A DNA stretch of 64,000 nt from Thiomonas delicata (lineage in GTDB: Bacteria > Pseudomonadota > Gammaproteobacteria > Burkholderiales > Burkholderiaceae_C). Shown in pieces: positions 31,493 through 43,824 of the stretch. The DNA lies in contig NZ_LT592171.1 in assembly GCF_900088825.1 (NCBI RefSeq), forward strand, positions 1,238,503 to 1,302,502, in the 5' to 3' direction. The position numbers and the translations under genes are program-made. How positions within the stretch are numbered: position 1 is the first letter of the stretch; each line of letters opens with the position of its first letter. The notes under the pieces were generated by a model. It was not told where the DNA came from and searched no databases. It saw only the letters and a list, made by a program, of their open reading frames with translations.

Positions 31493-33391
31493 ATGCAACG
31501 ATCAAAAATCAATCCAAAATATATCATTGCTATCGCAAGGGCGATTTTAATCGCAATGACAGTATCGGCCGGCGTGATGGTTTTCTACATCATGAAAAAT
31601 CATGCTGAAAACTTACTTATCAATAGTCTGCAATCATCCCTGGAAAATCATGCATCCCTCGCCATGACCGAGCTACGTCAAGGTTTCGAGAAAACTACCA
31701 TGGTGGCGACGCGCCCGTTTATCATTCAACAAATAGAGCTCCTGAATTCACCGGGCCATCATGATGCCGACGTGGCCGCATTGCAAAAAGGCGTGCAATC
31801 ATTCGTTTCAACCGGATTCTCGGCCATCGCGCTGTTCGATCGGCGCGGGCACGAAATTGTCCGGGCGGGTCATTTCTTGCAGCGCCCCGAACTTGAAGCC
31901 CCCCTTCACGTCCCCGACCAGACGCAACTCCTCTATAAAGGAGGTCGGTTCTTTTTGCGCATGTCAGTCTCGATCGTGGATGGAAAGCATGTGATCGGGT
32001 CGGCACTCACGGAAAAACCCCTACCAACCCTTGGCAGCATGTTCGTTCGGCGCAAGGGGTTGCACACAACATCGGATTTGGCCTTGTGCGCCTCATCCGG
32101 GAAAGACATGATGCGATGCTTCCCCACTACGCTGATGCATAATATTTTCAACCTACCTCGAACTTCCTCCCAAGGCAGCCCATTTCCTATGGATTATGCC
32201 CTGGATGGAAAAACGGGTTTCATTATTTCGCAGGACTACAGACACCAGCAAGTTGTCGCGGCCTACAGACCCCTGGGTGACTCGGGCCTTGGCATGGTTC
32301 TCAAAATAGACAGCTCTGAGCTTTATGCTCCGATATGGGGTCAACTATATTATCTCCTGCCCTTGATGCTCGGCCTTCTTGGCGCGGCACTCCTGTCACT
32401 CCGCTGGTTGCTGGCGCCTCTGGTTAATGCATTGGCTCATTCCGAGCGGAAGGCGCGCGCCACAAACGCACGTCTGCGCGACAGTGAGAATCGCGTACGT
32501 CTGCTTCTCGACAATGTGGACGAAGGCATTGTGAGCATTGCTGCCAACGGCGACATCGAGCTTTTCAATCCGGCGGCCGAGCGCATTTTCAAATACGACG
32601 TTGCGGAGGTTATCGGGAAAAATGTCTCGTTACTGATGCCAGAACCCAGTGCCAGCGAACATAATCGATATCTGGAACATTATCTGCAAACGGAGGAAGC
32701 CCATGTGATTGGCACCACACGCGAGGTACAGGCGCGTCGGAGCGATGGCCAGATTTTTCCGATGGAAATCAGGATTTCAGAGTTTTCTCTGAACGGCGAG
32801 CGCAAGTTCATCGGCATCATGCACGACATCACCGAGCGCAAGGCGGCAGAGGCGGAAATCAACCACCTCGCACAATACGATGCGTTGACCGACCTCCCCA
32901 ACCGTCGCCTCGTCCAGGACCGCATGCAGCAAACCCTGGCTCGCGCACGACGAACCCAGGCTCAGTTCGCTGTCATGTTCATCGATCTGGATCGATTCAA
33001 GAGCATTAATGATGAACTCGGGCATGACACAGGCGATCAGCTCCTGCAAGCCGTCGCCCAGCGCCTGAAAACAACGCTGCGTGGGGAAGACACGGTTGGC
33101 CGACAGGGCGGGGACGAATTCATCGTCCTCCTCGCATGGCTCAACGCAATCCAGGACGCTGCCCTCGTGGCCAGGAAAATACTCGATGCCCTCGCCGAAC
33201 CCTTTCTGATCAACGGCCTCGTCTTGCACATCGGCGCAAGCATCGGTATCGCGGCTTACCCGCAGGACGGTGACGATGTCGAAACCCTGCTCAAGAACAG
33301 CGATACGGCGATGTATGTCGCGAAGGAAGCCGGGCGTGGCACCTATCGCTTCTTCTCGCAGGCGACACCTTCGCCCAGGGCAGGATCATGA
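31493..33391 (+). CDS. Membrane diguanylate cyclase with periplasmic sensor, PAS and GGDEF
   Basis: 632 aa from the ATG at 31493 (MQRSKINPKY). Two membrane helices (about 9-33 and 283-305) bracket a roughly 250-residue periplasmic sensor. A PAS domain with PAC follows (about 335-455, LLLDNVDEGIVSIAANGDIELF), then GGDEF (about 460-625). The active motif is intact (GRQGGDEFIVLL), and RGED lies 5 residues before it, an inhibitory I-site. It should therefore make cyclic di-GMP with product feedback. No EAL domain is fused. The gene is less GC biased than its neighbours. The alternative upstream frame to 31280 lacks protein character. Confidence 0.9.
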   Translation: MQRSKINPKYIIAIARAILIAMTVSAGVMVFYIMKNHAENLLINSLQSSLENHASLAMTELRQGFEKTTMVATRPFIIQQIELLNSPGHHDADVAALQKGVQSFVSTGFSAIALFDRRGHEIVRAGHFLQRPELEAPLHVPDQTQLLYKGGRFFLRMSVSIVDGKHVIGSALTEKPLPTLGSMFVRRKGLHTTSDLALCASSGKDMMRCFPTTLMHNIFNLPRTSSQGSPFPMDYALDGKTGFIISQDYRHQQVVAAYRPLGDSGLGMVLKIDSSELYAPIWGQLYYLLPLMLGLLGAALLSLRWLLAPLVNALAHSERKARATNARLRDSENRVRLLLDNVDEGIVSIAANGDIELFNPAAERIFKYDVAEVIGKNVSLLMPEPSASEHNRYLEHYLQTEEAHVIGTTREVQARRSDGQIFPMEIRISEFSLNGERKFIGIMHDITERKAAEAEINHLAQYDALTDLPNRRLVQDRMQQTLARARRTQAQFAVMFIDLDRFKSINDELGHDTGDQLLQAVAQRLKTTLRGEDTVGRQGGDEFIVLLAWLNAIQDAALVARKILDALAEPFLINGLVLHIGASIGIAAYPQDGDDVETLLKNSDTAMYVAKEAGRGTYRFFSQATPSPRAGS

Positions 33392-33394
33392 ATT

Positions 33395-33426
33395 CGTTCA
33401 TGGCCAGCGGCCGCCGGCCATGAACG
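33395..33426. terminator. Perfect 11-bp inverted repeat between convergent genes
   Basis: CGTTCATGGCC at 33395-33405 pairs with GGCCATGAACG at 33416-33426; the 10-nt loop contains the self-complementary GCGGCCGC, so pairing can extend. It lies 3 nt after the diguanylate cyclase stop and 13 nt before the stop of the leftward gene. No T run on either side. Probably ends both transcripts or protects their 3' ends. Confidence 0.6.
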
Positions 33427-33439
33427 TCACCGACGCGCA

Positions 33440-34318
33440 TCATGGCGCGGCAGTACGGTTGAGGGCCTGGATCGCCTGCACCAAGCCAACGTAATCCGTG
33501 GCGATCTGTGTCCACGGATCGGTTCCGCCGGCACCCTGATCCGTGATGTAGACATCCCCGGTGCCGTCGGCAAACAACTTGGACAGCGCGCCTTGCACAG
33601 GTTGGCTGATACCGAAAGCAAGATAAGCCCAGCGGCCTGCCGGATAGGCTGCCAAGGCTGCAGGCGCTGCAGGCACGTTGAGATCGGCGCTTTCATGCAT
33701 CACGGTGATGTCGGCGCTTTGCGCCACCTGTGGCTCTGGGTAGGTGCCGGGATTGAAGACGACGAGCGCCGGGGCGCCGCTCGGTGCTCTGATCCCGCCG
33801 CGCGCGGCATTCGCGATGGACGCGTCGTAGCTCGCATAGCTGGCGCTGGCCGAGATTTCGTCGAAGAAGATGCCATCCAGGCCATAGCACTGCGCATAGG
33901 TCTGCACGTCCTGCAAAACCGCCGACTGCGGGCGCTGGCCATAGCTGGTGTGCACATAGCCCAGCACCGTCACGCCACTGGCGTGCAGCTGTGCGATGCC
34001 GCGCTGGAAGTCCAGCAGCGTGGCCGAAGCCGGGTTCGTGCATGCGACGGGACCGCTGGCCGGATTGATGATGGCGATGGTGGGAACGAGGGCCGCCCCC
34101 GAGGCGACGGCGGTCCACGCCGGGCTGGCTTGTGCCACCTGGCTGGCGCCGCTGCCGCTGGTTACCTGCGGATAGGCATACAAGGGCACGAGAATGCCCA
34201 TCGCCTTGCGCTGCGCGGTTGCCGGGGGCGATGAGCCGCCTCCGCCGCAAGACGTGAGCCAAATCGCCGTGATTGCCGTGACGGCGGTCATCAGCAAGGC
34301 AAACCGGGAATGCGCCAT
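33440..34318 (-). CDS. Spherulation-specific family 4 lipoprotein (TIM-barrel, glycosidase-like)
   Basis: 292 aa from the ATG at 34318, 2 nt after the upstream stop; a TTG at 34324 overlapping that stop is an alternative. A lipobox (IWLTSC) is followed by a Gly/Ser/Pro linker. The body matches the spherulin-4 pattern: GILVPLYAYP, TVLGYVHTSYGQR, then YGLDGIFFDEIS, where the acidic residues sit like those of glycoside hydrolases. Relatives are thought to act on amino-sugar polymers, but this has not been shown for the bacterial lipoproteins. It faces the diguanylate cyclase gene tail to tail. Confidence 0.78.
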   Translation of the reverse strand: MAHSRFALLMTAVTAITAIWLTSCGGGGSSPPATAQRKAMGILVPLYAYPQVTSGSGASQVAQASPAWTAVASGAALVPTIAIINPASGPVACTNPASATLLDFQRGIAQLHASGVTVLGYVHTSYGQRPQSAVLQDVQTYAQCYGLDGIFFDEISASASYASYDASIANAARGGIRAPSGAPALVVFNPGTYPEPQVAQSADITVMHESADLNVPAAPAALAAYPAGRWAYLAFGISQPVQGALSKLFADGTGDVYITDQGAGGTDPWTQIATDYVGLVQAIQALNRTAAP

Positions 34319-34320
34319 GC

Positions 34321-35253
34321 TCAAACGCCCGCCAATTCCTCTCGTGCCTTACAAAGGCGACGGGCCTGGTGCCTGCCCAGAATCTCGTTGCCGATCAGCG
34401 CGGCCAGAATCAGTGCGCCTCCAATCAGGGTGCTGCCGGCAGGGCGTTCGCCAGCGCCGATCCAGGCCCAGAGCGTGCCGAACACGACTTCGAGCAAACC
34501 CAGCAATCCCACCTCGGCCGGTGCTAACCGCTGCGCGGCCCAGACGGCGAGCATCCCGGGCAAGGCAAGTTGGAAAACGCCGAGATAGGCCAGCCAGAAC
34601 AGGTCATGTCCGTCGACCGCCACCGGCCAACCGGGGATGGAAACGGCAAGTGCGGACAACAAAGCGCCGATCATCACCGCGGCCTGCATGGGCACGGCAC
34701 TGCCGGCGCGGCGGAGGCTGACCCAATTGCCCGCCGCGGCAAAGGGAACGATCAAAGCCACCAGCAGGCCTGCCAAGTGCCCGTCACCGGGTGCGGACCG
34801 CAGATTGCTCCACACCATCCAGCCCATGCCCAGCATGGCCAGAGCGATCGCACCCCAGGTACGCGCGGGAAGCCTGTGGTGCAACACCGCCCAGCCGAGA
34901 ACCGCTGCGATCAGAGGACTCAGGCTGTCTGCCACCAGGGTTTGTGCCACCGTGGTCAACGTGAGCGCGACCATGAAAGCGGTGAACATCAGGCCCCAGA
35001 ACACGGACGACAGCCACAACAGGCGCGGCGCCGTGCGCAGGTCTCGGGCCGTGGCACGAGGCCCCTGCTGCCACAGCAGCCAGGCCAGCACGCCGAGCGC
35101 GGCAAAGGCGCTGCGCCAGAACACGAGCACCAGGCCGTCGGCGCTGTGCAGATGACGGGTGATGACCCCGGCCTGGCTCCACATCAAGGTGGCCACGACC
35201 ATGGCCAGCGCCGCCCCGGCATGCCGCGCCAGAACTGTGGATCGAACCGTCAT
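34321..35253 (-). CDS. DMT superfamily transporter (EamA family)
   Basis: 310 aa from the ATG at 35253. Ten hydrophobic helices in two EamA repeats; the first starts AGAALAMVVATLMWSQAG and the second AGLLVALIVPFAAAGNW. Inner-membrane metabolite exporter of unknown substrate. The frame is open for 77 codons further upstream into typA, but that part is Arg/Ser rich and not membrane-like. The spherulin-like lipoprotein gene follows immediately. Confidence 0.85.
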   Translation of the reverse strand: MTVRSTVLARHAGAALAMVVATLMWSQAGVITRHLHSADGLVLVFWRSAFAALGVLAWLLWQQGPRATARDLRTAPRLLWLSSVFWGLMFTAFMVALTLTTVAQTLVADSLSPLIAAVLGWAVLHHRLPARTWGAIALAMLGMGWMVWSNLRSAPGDGHLAGLLVALIVPFAAAGNWVSLRRAGSAVPMQAAVMIGALLSALAVSIPGWPVAVDGHDLFWLAYLGVFQLALPGMLAVWAAQRLAPAEVGLLGLLEVVFGTLWAWIGAGERPAGSTLIGGALILAALIGNEILGRHQARRLCKAREELAGV

Positions 35254-35296
35254 GGCAGCGTGGCAAAGCGGGCTGGCGCTTGCGGCTGAAGGCGCG

Positions 35297-37119
<1,823 letters not shown>

Positions 37120-37123
<4 letters not shown>

Positions 37124-38073
37124 GGTGTGTTGACTGCGTGTTGCAGTTCCTCGTTACTGAGCAGGCGTTGCGGCGACAGCGCGTGGCCGTCCCAACGGGC
37201 AATGCCAAGAAAGCATGGCGTCTTCGAATCTGTAAAACCGTGCAGGCGCACGGAACCAAGGGGCAGATCTGGCGCCGTGTCCAGGGTCATGGACTGGCCG
37301 TGGAGCATACGGGCGCTTTGCGACATGTCCAGGTCGACACGCGGCAAATCCTGCACCAGGCAGTCCACCGGGAGCAGATGGCTCTGGGCGCCTTGGGCAT
37401 CCAGTTCGCGCAGTGCATCCAGCGTACAGGCCTGGCGCACGTCGAAACCACCGCTCGCGGTGCGGCGCAGGGCCGCCAGGTGCGCGCCGCACCCCAGCGC
37501 CTGGCCGATGTCGCGGGCCAAGGCGCGGATATAGGTCCCCTTGCCGCAGCGCACGTCCAGGGTCAGCAGAGACCCTTCGAGCCCGGCCCATTCGATGGCG
37601 TCGATGCGCACCGTCCTGGGTTGCGCCTGCACCTCCAGCCCCGCCCGGGCATAGGCATAGAGCGGCCTGCCTGCGCGCTTGAGTGCACTGTAGATGGGTG
37701 GAGTCTGGGCGATGTTGCCAATGAAGCCTTGCAGCACGGCGTGCAAGCCGTCTTGCGTGATGTTCGGCACGTCCCTGCGTTCGACCACCTCGCCTTCGGC
37801 ATCGTCCGTGGTGGTGGTCACGCCGAGTTGCAGCACGGCCCGATAAGCCTTGTCGGCCTCGAGATGGATTTGAGCGAACTTGGTTGCCGCGCCAAAGCAC
37901 AGCGGCAACAAGCCGTCGGCCAGAGGATCCAACGTTCCGGTATGGCCGGCCTTCTCCGCACGCAGGGCGCGACGCACTTGCTGCAGGGCATTCTGCGACG
38001 TACAGCCGCGCGGTTTGTCGAGCAGCACGACGCCGTGCACCGACTGCCACCGGGATGGTTGTGTTGCCGCCAT
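37120..38073 (-). CDS. truB: tRNA pseudouridine(55) synthase
   Basis: 317 aa. Makes pseudouridine 55 in the T loop of tRNAs. The catalytic Asp is in AGHTGTLDPLADGLLP, with the N-terminal GVVLLDKPRGCTSQNAL and the later GTYIRALARDIG, both family signatures. It has a PUA-like C-terminal portion ending in LGIARWDG. Follows rbfA by 23 nt, the conserved order. Confidence 0.96.
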
Positions 38074-38096
38074 GACTGCCTGCCGAGGCCTGTTGC

Positions 38097-38465
38097 TCAG
38101 TCGTCTTTCGCGGAGCTGGCGACAGCCTGCGCGATCAGACTGTTCATGTCGCTGGCCTTGCGCGTGGATTCATCGAACACGAAATGCAGCGTCGGCACGG
38201 TGTGAATGCGCAAACGCTTGAACAACAAGCTGTGAAGATAGCCGGCGCGCTCGTTCAATGCGGCCATGACATGATCGGGTTCGGCGCCGAGAACGGTGAA
38301 GTAAACACGCGCGTGGGCGTAATCGGGGGTGAGCTGCACGTCTGCAATGGTGACCAGGCCCATGCGCGGGTCGCGCAGTTCGCGCGGAATCAACTCCGAG
38401 AGATCGCGCTGGATCTGGTCGGCGATGCGGTGAATCCGGTGCGGACTGGTGGCCTGGCGTGGCAT
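38097..38465 (-). CDS. rbfA: Ribosome-binding factor A
   Basis: 122 aa from the ATG at 38465 ([21 protein letters not shown]). KH-like 30S maturation factor; conserved [27 protein letters not shown] and the C-terminal [12 protein letters not shown] are present. It lies 79 nt after infB in the classic nusA-infB-rbfA-truB order. Confidence 0.95.
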   Translation of the reverse strand: MPRQATSPHRIHRIADQIQRDLSELIPRELRDPRMGLVTIADVQLTPDYAHARVYFTVLGAEPDHVMAALNERAGYLHSLLFKRLRIHTVPTLHFVFDESTRKASDMNSLIAQAVASSAKDD

Positions 38466-38544
38466 GGTCGTTTGAGTGTGTCGGGAAGAAAGCATTCCGC
38501 CCCGGCGCGCCACCTGTCAGGGGTTGGCGCAGGGGCGTGTTGCA

Positions 38545-41418
38545 TCAGAGCGTGCGCGCCACTTCCTTGACCTCGAAGACCTCGAGCTGGTCGCCCTCTT
38601 CCAGGTCCTGGAAGTTCTTCAACGACAGACCGCACTCGAAACCTTCCTGGACCTCGCGCACGTCGTCCTTGAAGCGCTTGAGCGAATCCAGCTCGCCGGT
38701 GTGGATGACCACGTTGTTGCGCAACACGCGGACCTGGGCCGAGCGCCGGACCACGCCCGACTGCACGCGGCAGCCTGCAACCGTGCCGACCTTGGTGATG
38801 CGGAACACCTGGCGCACTTCGACCAAGCCCAGCACCTCCTCGCGCTTCTCGGGGGTGAGCATGCCCGACATGGCCGCCTTGATCTCGTCGACAGCCTCAT
38901 AGATGATGTTGTAGTAGCGGATGTCGATGCCGTTTTGCTCGGCCAGCTTGCGCGCGCCGGCGTCGGCACGGGTGTTGAACCCGATGATCACGGCCTGCGA
39001 AGCGATCGCCAGATTGACGTCGCTTTCGGTGATGCCGCCGACCGCGGCGTGCACCACCTGCACCTTGATCTCCTCGGTGCTCAGCTTGGTCAGCGCGTGC
39101 ACCAAGGCCTCCTGCGAGCCCTGGACGTCGGACTTGATGATGAGGTTCAGCGTCTGCGCCCCCTCGGCCATCTGTTCGAACATGTTCTCCAGCTTGGCGG
39201 CCTGCTGTTTGGCGAGTTTGACGTCGCGGAACTTGCCTTGGCGGAACAGCGCGATCTCGCGCGCCTTGCGGTCGTCCTGCAGCACGATGATTTCCTCACC
39301 CGCGCTCGGCACCTCGGTCAGGCCCTGGATTTCCACGGGGATGGACGGGCCGGCGCTTTGCACCGGACGCCCGTTTTCATCCAGCATGGCGCGGACGCGG
39401 CCGTAGCTCGAACCCGCCAGCACCGCGTCGCCGCGCTTGAGCGTGCCCGAGAGCACCAGCACGGTGGCCACGGGACCGCGGCCCTTGTCGAGCTGGGCTT
39501 CGATCACCAGCCCCTTGGCCGGCGCGTCGACGGGCGCCTTGAGTTCGAGGACTTCGGCCTGGAGGAGCACGTTTTCCAGCAATTCGTCGATGCCCTGGCC
39601 GGTCTTGGCCGAGACGGGGACGAACGGAGAGTCGCCGCCGTACTCTTCAGGCACCACCTGCTCGGTGACCAGTTCCTGCTTCACGCGGTCCGGATTCGCC
39701 TCGGGTTTGTCGATCTTGTTCATCGCCACGACGATGGGCACGCCGGCGGCCCTGGCATGAGCAATGGCTTCCTTGGTCTGCGGCATCACCCCGTCGTCGG
39801 CCGCCACCACCAGAATCACGATGTCGGTGGCCTTGGCGCCACGCGCGCGCATCGCGGTGAACGCCTCGTGGCCGGGCGTGTCGAGGAAGGTGATCATGCC
39901 GCGCGGCGTGGTCACGTGATACGCGCCGATATGCTGGGTGATGCCTCCGGCTTCGCCTGATGCAACCTTGGCGCGGCGGATGTAGTCGAGCAGCGAGGTC
40001 TTCCCATGGTCGACGTGGCCCATGACGGTGACCACCGGGGCACGGGGCAGCAATTCCGCCTCGTGATGCGCCTGGCCCTCCTCTTCCAGGAAAGTCTCCG
40101 GGTCGTCCAGCCTGGCGGCAATCGCCTGATGCCCCATCTCCTGCACGATGATCATCGCGGTTTCCTGGTCCAGCACCTGGTTGATGGTGACCATCTGGCC
40201 CAGTTTCATCAGCACCTTGATGACTTCCGACGCCTTCACCGCCATCTTGTGCGCCAGATCCCCGACGGTGATGGTCTCGGGCACGTGCACCTCGCGCACC
40301 TGGGGTTCGACCGGGGCGACGAAGCGCGGCTGCTCCTTCTCGCGCGAATCGCGGCGCGAGCCACCTTTGGCGCCGCGCCAGGCGGCGGTGCCGCCGCTGG
40401 TGTCGCCACGCGTCTTGATGGCGCGGCGCTTGGCCGCCTCGTCTGCCCAGGAGGACGACAACTGCTCGGACTTGACCTGCTTCTTCGCCTTGGCGTCGGC
40501 CGCCCCCGCCCCGGCAGTGGCCGATGCAGGTTTGGCGGGGCCGGCGGCCGGCTTGTGAATGGTGCCCTTGATCGTGGCGCCCGGCTTGGCCGCGGCCTCG
40601 GGGGCGGGCTTAGCCACCTCGGGCTTGGGCGCGTGCAGCACGGTGCGGGGGCGCGAAAGCATGTCGCGAATCGCAGCCGCTTCTTTCTCCGCTGCTTTAC
40701 GTCGCTTTTCCACGGACGCAAGTTCCGCAGCGCGCGAGGCGGTCACCGCTGCATCCGAGGCACGCTTGGCGTCAGCCTTGGCTTGCGACGCGGCCTGCTG
40801 CTCGGCTTCCATTTCCGCGGCCTTGCGGCTGGCTTCGGCGACCTGCTCGCTCGTCTGCTCGCTGGCCTGCTGGATTTGCTGTGCGGCTTTGGCCTTGGCT
40901 TCGGCCTCGAGACGGCGTTCCTGCTCGATGCGCTCCTGCTCGGCGGCGCGCGCCCGCGCTGCCTCCTCCTCTTCGCGCTGGCGCTTGCTGATCTCCTCTG
41001 CCTGGCGTGCCAGCAGTTCCGACTGGTGCTTGGCCTCCTCCTCGCGGCGACGCAGTTCGGCCTCGTCGACCACGGGTTCATGGGCGACAGGCGCTGCAAC
41101 CTCGGCAGGCGGGGCCTCGTCGCGCTTGACGAACACGCGCTTCTTGCGTACCTCGACCTGGATGGTGCGCGCCTTGCCGGTGGAATCAGCCTGCTTGATC
41201 TCGGTCGTCTGCTTGCGCGTGAGGGTGATTTTCTTGCGCTCGGCGCCAGCCACGCCGTGGGCCACGCGCAGATGATCGAGCAGGCGGGCCTTGTCGGCCT
41301 CGCTGATGGGATCGTCGGGCGTTTGCTTGTGCACGCTGGCGGCGGCCAGTTGCTCCAGCAGCTGGGCGGCGGGGATGTGCAGTTCGGTGGCGAGTTGCGC
41401 GACGGTGGTTTGTGCCAT
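38545..41418 (-). CDS. infB: Translation initiation factor IF-2
   Basis: 957 aa. An N-terminal IF2_N segment ([21 protein letters not shown]) is followed by a long Ala/Glu/Lys-rich coiled linker (about 100-390), as in other betaproteobacteria, then a second IF2_N ([18 protein letters not shown]). The G domain has P-loop [12 protein letters not shown] near residue 465, [11 protein letters not shown] and NKIDKPEA. The beta-barrel domains and the C2 fMet-tRNA-binding domain complete it. It starts 24 nt after nusA. Confidence 0.97.
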   Translation of the reverse strand: MAQTTVAQLATELHIPAAQLLEQLAAASVHKQTPDDPISEADKARLLDHLRVAHGVAGAERKKITLTRKQTTEIKQADSTGKARTIQVEVRKKRVFVKRDEAPPAEVAAPVAHEPVVDEAELRRREEEAKHQSELLARQAEEISKRQREEEEAARARAAEQERIEQERRLEAEAKAKAAQQIQQASEQTSEQVAEASRKAAEMEAEQQAASQAKADAKRASDAAVTASRAAELASVEKRRKAAEKEAAAIRDMLSRPRTVLHAPKPEVAKPAPEAAAKPGATIKGTIHKPAAGPAKPASATAGAGAADAKAKKQVKSEQLSSSWADEAAKRRAIKTRGDTSGGTAAWRGAKGGSRRDSREKEQPRFVAPVEPQVREVHVPETITVGDLAHKMAVKASEVIKVLMKLGQMVTINQVLDQETAMIIVQEMGHQAIAARLDDPETFLEEEGQAHHEAELLPRAPVVTVMGHVDHGKTSLLDYIRRAKVASGEAGGITQHIGAYHVTTPRGMITFLDTPGHEAFTAMRARGAKATDIVILVVAADDGVMPQTKEAIAHARAAGVPIVVAMNKIDKPEANPDRVKQELVTEQVVPEEYGGDSPFVPVSAKTGQGIDELLENVLLQAEVLELKAPVDAPAKGLVIEAQLDKGRGPVATVLVLSGTLKRGDAVLAGSSYGRVRAMLDENGRPVQSAGPSIPVEIQGLTEVPSAGEEIIVLQDDRKAREIALFRQGKFRDVKLAKQQAAKLENMFEQMAEGAQTLNLIIKSDVQGSQEALVHALTKLSTEEIKVQVVHAAVGGITESDVNLAIASQAVIIGFNTRADAGARKLAEQNGIDIRYYNIIYEAVDEIKAAMSGMLTPEKREEVLGLVEVRQVFRITKVGTVAGCRVQSGVVRRSAQVRVLRNNVVIHTGELDSLKRFKDDVREVQEGFECGLSLKNFQDLEEGDQLEVFEVKEVARTL

Positions 41419-41442
41419 GTGTGGTTCCTTGCTCAGCGGATC

Positions 41443-42921
41443 TCAGGCGTTGAACCAATGTTCGCGAGCTTTGAGAATGAGCGCGCTGGCCTGGGCCTCG
41501 TCGGCCCCGGTGATGGCCGTGAGTTCGTCGACGGCCAGATCGGCCAAATCGTCACGGGTGTGGATGCCGGCGTCGGCCAGCTTCGCGATGTGATCGGTGG
41601 ACAAGCCCTCGAGGCTCTTGAGATCCTGCGAGACTTCGTCGAGTTTTTGCTCGCGAGCGATCTCCTGGGTCAACAGGGCATCACGGGCGCGGTTGCGCAG
41701 TTCGTGCACGGTTTCCTCGTCGAAGGACTCGATTTCCAGCATTTCTTGTAGAGGAACATAAGCCACTTCCTCCAGGCTCGTGAAACCCTCCTGGATCAGG
41801 ATGTCGGCGACTTCCTGGTCGACGTCGAGCTTGGTCCTGAACAGCTCGCGCATGATCTCGAGTTCGGCGCTCTGCCGGCTCTGCGATTCCTCGGCGGACA
41901 TCAAGTTGATGGCCCAGCCCGTGAGTTCGGAAGCCAGGCGTACGTTTTGTCCTGCGCGGCCGATGGCGAGGGCCAGATTTTCTTCGTCCACTGCCACTTC
42001 CATGGCATGCTTTTCCTCGTCGACGACGATGGACTGCACATTGGCCGGCGCCAAGGCGCCGATGACGAACTGCGCCGGATCCTCCGACCACAGCACGATG
42101 TCCACGCGCTCGCCGCCAAGCTCGTTGCTCACCGCATTGACGCGCGAGCCGCGCACGCCGATGCAGGTGCCGATCGGATCGATGCGGCGATCATGCGAGA
42201 GGACGGCGATCTTGGCGCGCACACCCGGGTCGCGGGCACAGGACTTGATCTCCAGCAGGCCCTGCTCCATTTCGGGGACCTCGAGCCGGAAAAGTTCCTT
42301 CATGAACTCGGGGGACGTGCGCGAAAGCTCGATTTGCGGCCCGCGTGCCTGACGGTCGATCTTGGAGATCACGGCCCGCACGCGGTCGCCCGCCCGCACG
42401 TTTTCCTTTGGGATCATTTCGCCGCGACGCAGGCGGGCATCGACCTTGCCCGATTCGACGATGGCATCGCCCTTGTCCATGCGCTTGACCGTGCCGACGA
42501 AGATCTTGTCGTTGCGTTCCAGGAAGTCGTTGAGGATCTGCTCACGCTCGGCGTCGCGGATCTTCTGCAGGATGACCTGTTTCGCGGCTTGGGCGCCGAT
42601 ACGACCGAACTCGATGCTCTCCACCGGTTCCTCGATGTAGTCGCCCACCTCGATGTCGGGAATCTGCTCGACCGCTTCGAAATGCAGGATCTCCGCATCG
42701 GGCTGCTGCAGGCCGGCCTCATCGGGCACCACGAGCCAGCGACGGAAGGTTTCGTAGCCTCCCGTGTTGCGATCGATGGTCACGCGGATATCCACCTCGC
42801 CGGTGTAGCGCTTCTTCGTCGCAGAAGCCAGTGCGGCCTCGACGGCGGCGAACACCACCTCCCGATCCACACTCTTTTCATGCGCCAGTGCATCGACCAG
42901 CATCAGCAACTCGCGGTTCAT
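41443..42921 (-). CDS. nusA: Transcription termination/antitermination factor NusA
   Basis: 492 aa. N-terminal RNA-polymerase-binding domain ([19 protein letters not shown]), S1 domain, KH1 and KH2 ([39 protein letters not shown]), and two acidic C-terminal repeats (about 360-490) as in E. coli, ending in [12 protein letters not shown]. It influences pausing, termination and antitermination. The start overlaps the rimP stop (ATGA). Confidence 0.97.
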   Translation of the reverse strand: MNRELLMLVDALAHEKSVDREVVFAAVEAALASATKKRYTGEVDIRVTIDRNTGGYETFRRWLVVPDEAGLQQPDAEILHFEAVEQIPDIEVGDYIEEPVESIEFGRIGAQAAKQVILQKIRDAEREQILNDFLERNDKIFVGTVKRMDKGDAIVESGKVDARLRRGEMIPKENVRAGDRVRAVISKIDRQARGPQIELSRTSPEFMKELFRLEVPEMEQGLLEIKSCARDPGVRAKIAVLSHDRRIDPIGTCIGVRGSRVNAVSNELGGERVDIVLWSEDPAQFVIGALAPANVQSIVVDEEKHAMEVAVDEENLALAIGRAGQNVRLASELTGWAINLMSAEESQSRQSAELEIMRELFRTKLDVDQEVADILIQEGFTSLEEVAYVPLQEMLEIESFDEETVHELRNRARDALLTQEIAREQKLDEVSQDLKSLEGLSTDHIAKLADAGIHTRDDLADLAVDELTAITGADEAQASALILKAREHWFNA

Positions 42922-43514
42922 GATTTTCGACCCCTAAAGTCAAGCACGGGCACGAGGCGGACTTCGCGCACCTCGGCCATGGAAAAACGCAATTCATGCA
43001 CATCGCCCGCGGCATCGGCCGATACCGCGGGCTTGGCCACGGACTTCGCCGATTTGCTCGAGGCAGACCTGGCGCCACCGGATTTCTTGCCTCCCGGTTT
43101 GGCCGCTGCGGCCAGCAATGCATCATCCCAAACAATCACATACGTCTGCGGCTCGGCTTGAGCCGCATCGCCGGGCGGGCCTTGCAGCACGCCGCGATAT
43201 TTCTTGCGGCCCTGAAATGGAGTGCGCAGGGTCACTTCGACTTCCAAACCGGCAAAGCGCACCCAATCATCCGGCAAACGCAGAAGACGGTCCACCCCAG
43301 GCGACGAAACCTCGAGGCGCTTGTAATCCAGGCCCTCGACCTCCAGCGCATACTGCAGTTGCCGCGTGACACGCTCGCAATCATCGACCGTGATGGCGTC
43401 GCCGTCGACGCGGTCGATCGTCACGCGCAGCAGGCCCGCCGAGGCCCATACGGCCTCGACGAAGGCATAGCCCATGCCCTGGACGGTCGTCTCGATTACC
43501 GCTGACTTCTGCAT
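42918..43514 (-). CDS. rimP: Ribosome maturation factor RimP
   Basis: 198 aa from the ATG at 43514 ([13 protein letters not shown]), preceded by AAGGCGG. First gene of the nusA operon; needed for 30S maturation. Core motifs: ECERVTRQL-like [11 protein letters not shown], then [17 protein letters not shown]. About 45 residues longer than E. coli RimP because of a Lys/Ser/Ala-rich insert (about residues 142-178, with [20 protein letters not shown]) inside the C-terminal SH3-like domain. The frame extends upstream to 43655 but crosses a terminator there. Confidence 0.93.
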   Translation of the reverse strand: MQKSAVIETTVQGMGYAFVEAVWASAGLLRVTIDRVDGDAITVDDCERVTRQLQYALEVEGLDYKRLEVSSPGVDRLLRLPDDWVRFAGLEVEVTLRTPFQGRKKYRGVLQGPPGDAAQAEPQTYVIVWDDALLAAAAKPGGKKSGGARSASSKSAKSVAKPAVSADAAGDVHELRFSMAEVREVRLVPVLDFRGRKS

Positions 43515-43540
43515 GCCACTGCCGCCTTGCACCCCAATCT

Positions 43541-43603
43541 GCTCCAATTGCCCGATCCAGCACCCGACTACGCGCCCGGATGCTCCAATTGGAGGCTCCA
43601 ATT
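43541..43603. repeat. Three 9-nt direct repeats plus a palindrome ahead of rimP
   Basis: GCTCCAATT occurs at 43541-43549, 43582-43590 and 43595-43603. The second copy is part of a perfect 12-bp palindrome CTCCAATTGGAG (43583-43594). Read on the minus strand the unit is AATTGGAGC. The repeats lie 27-89 nt upstream of the rimP ATG, where the promoter or 5' leader must be. Confidence 0.6.
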
Positions 43604-43625
43604 CGCCCAACCGAAGGGTGCCGGC

Positions 43626-43652
43626 AAAAAAAAAGGGCGATTGGTGTCGCCC
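43626..43652 (-). terminator. Rho-independent terminator of the yejABEF operon
   Basis: On the minus strand GGGCGA, a 6-nt loop and TCGCCC are followed by nine T residues. It lies about 170 nt past the yejF stop and just before the rimP leader, insulating the nusA operon from the transporter operon. Confidence 0.85.
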
Positions 43653-43824
43653 CATTTGGTCAACCCGACTTCAATCCATGCCTGCCCGGCCCCGTTCGGG
43701 CCGGCCCATCGGCTTGCCGATGAACGCCTCAAACAGGCCGCGCAAGTGGATTTAAGCTCTGAAATTATAAGGGAAATCGCGCATTCAGGCAAGCCGTCCA
43801 TGCCATCCGCTGGCATGGCGCCCA

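Larger units (their letters stand above)
43515..43824. other. 310-nt region: leader of the nusA operon and end of the yej operon
   Basis: Contains the terminator of the upstream peptide-transport operon (43626-43652) and, between it and rimP, three copies of a 9-nt repeat. The nusA operon promoter should lie within 43515-43625, but I could not assign -35 and -10 elements. No gene seen. Confidence 0.5.
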
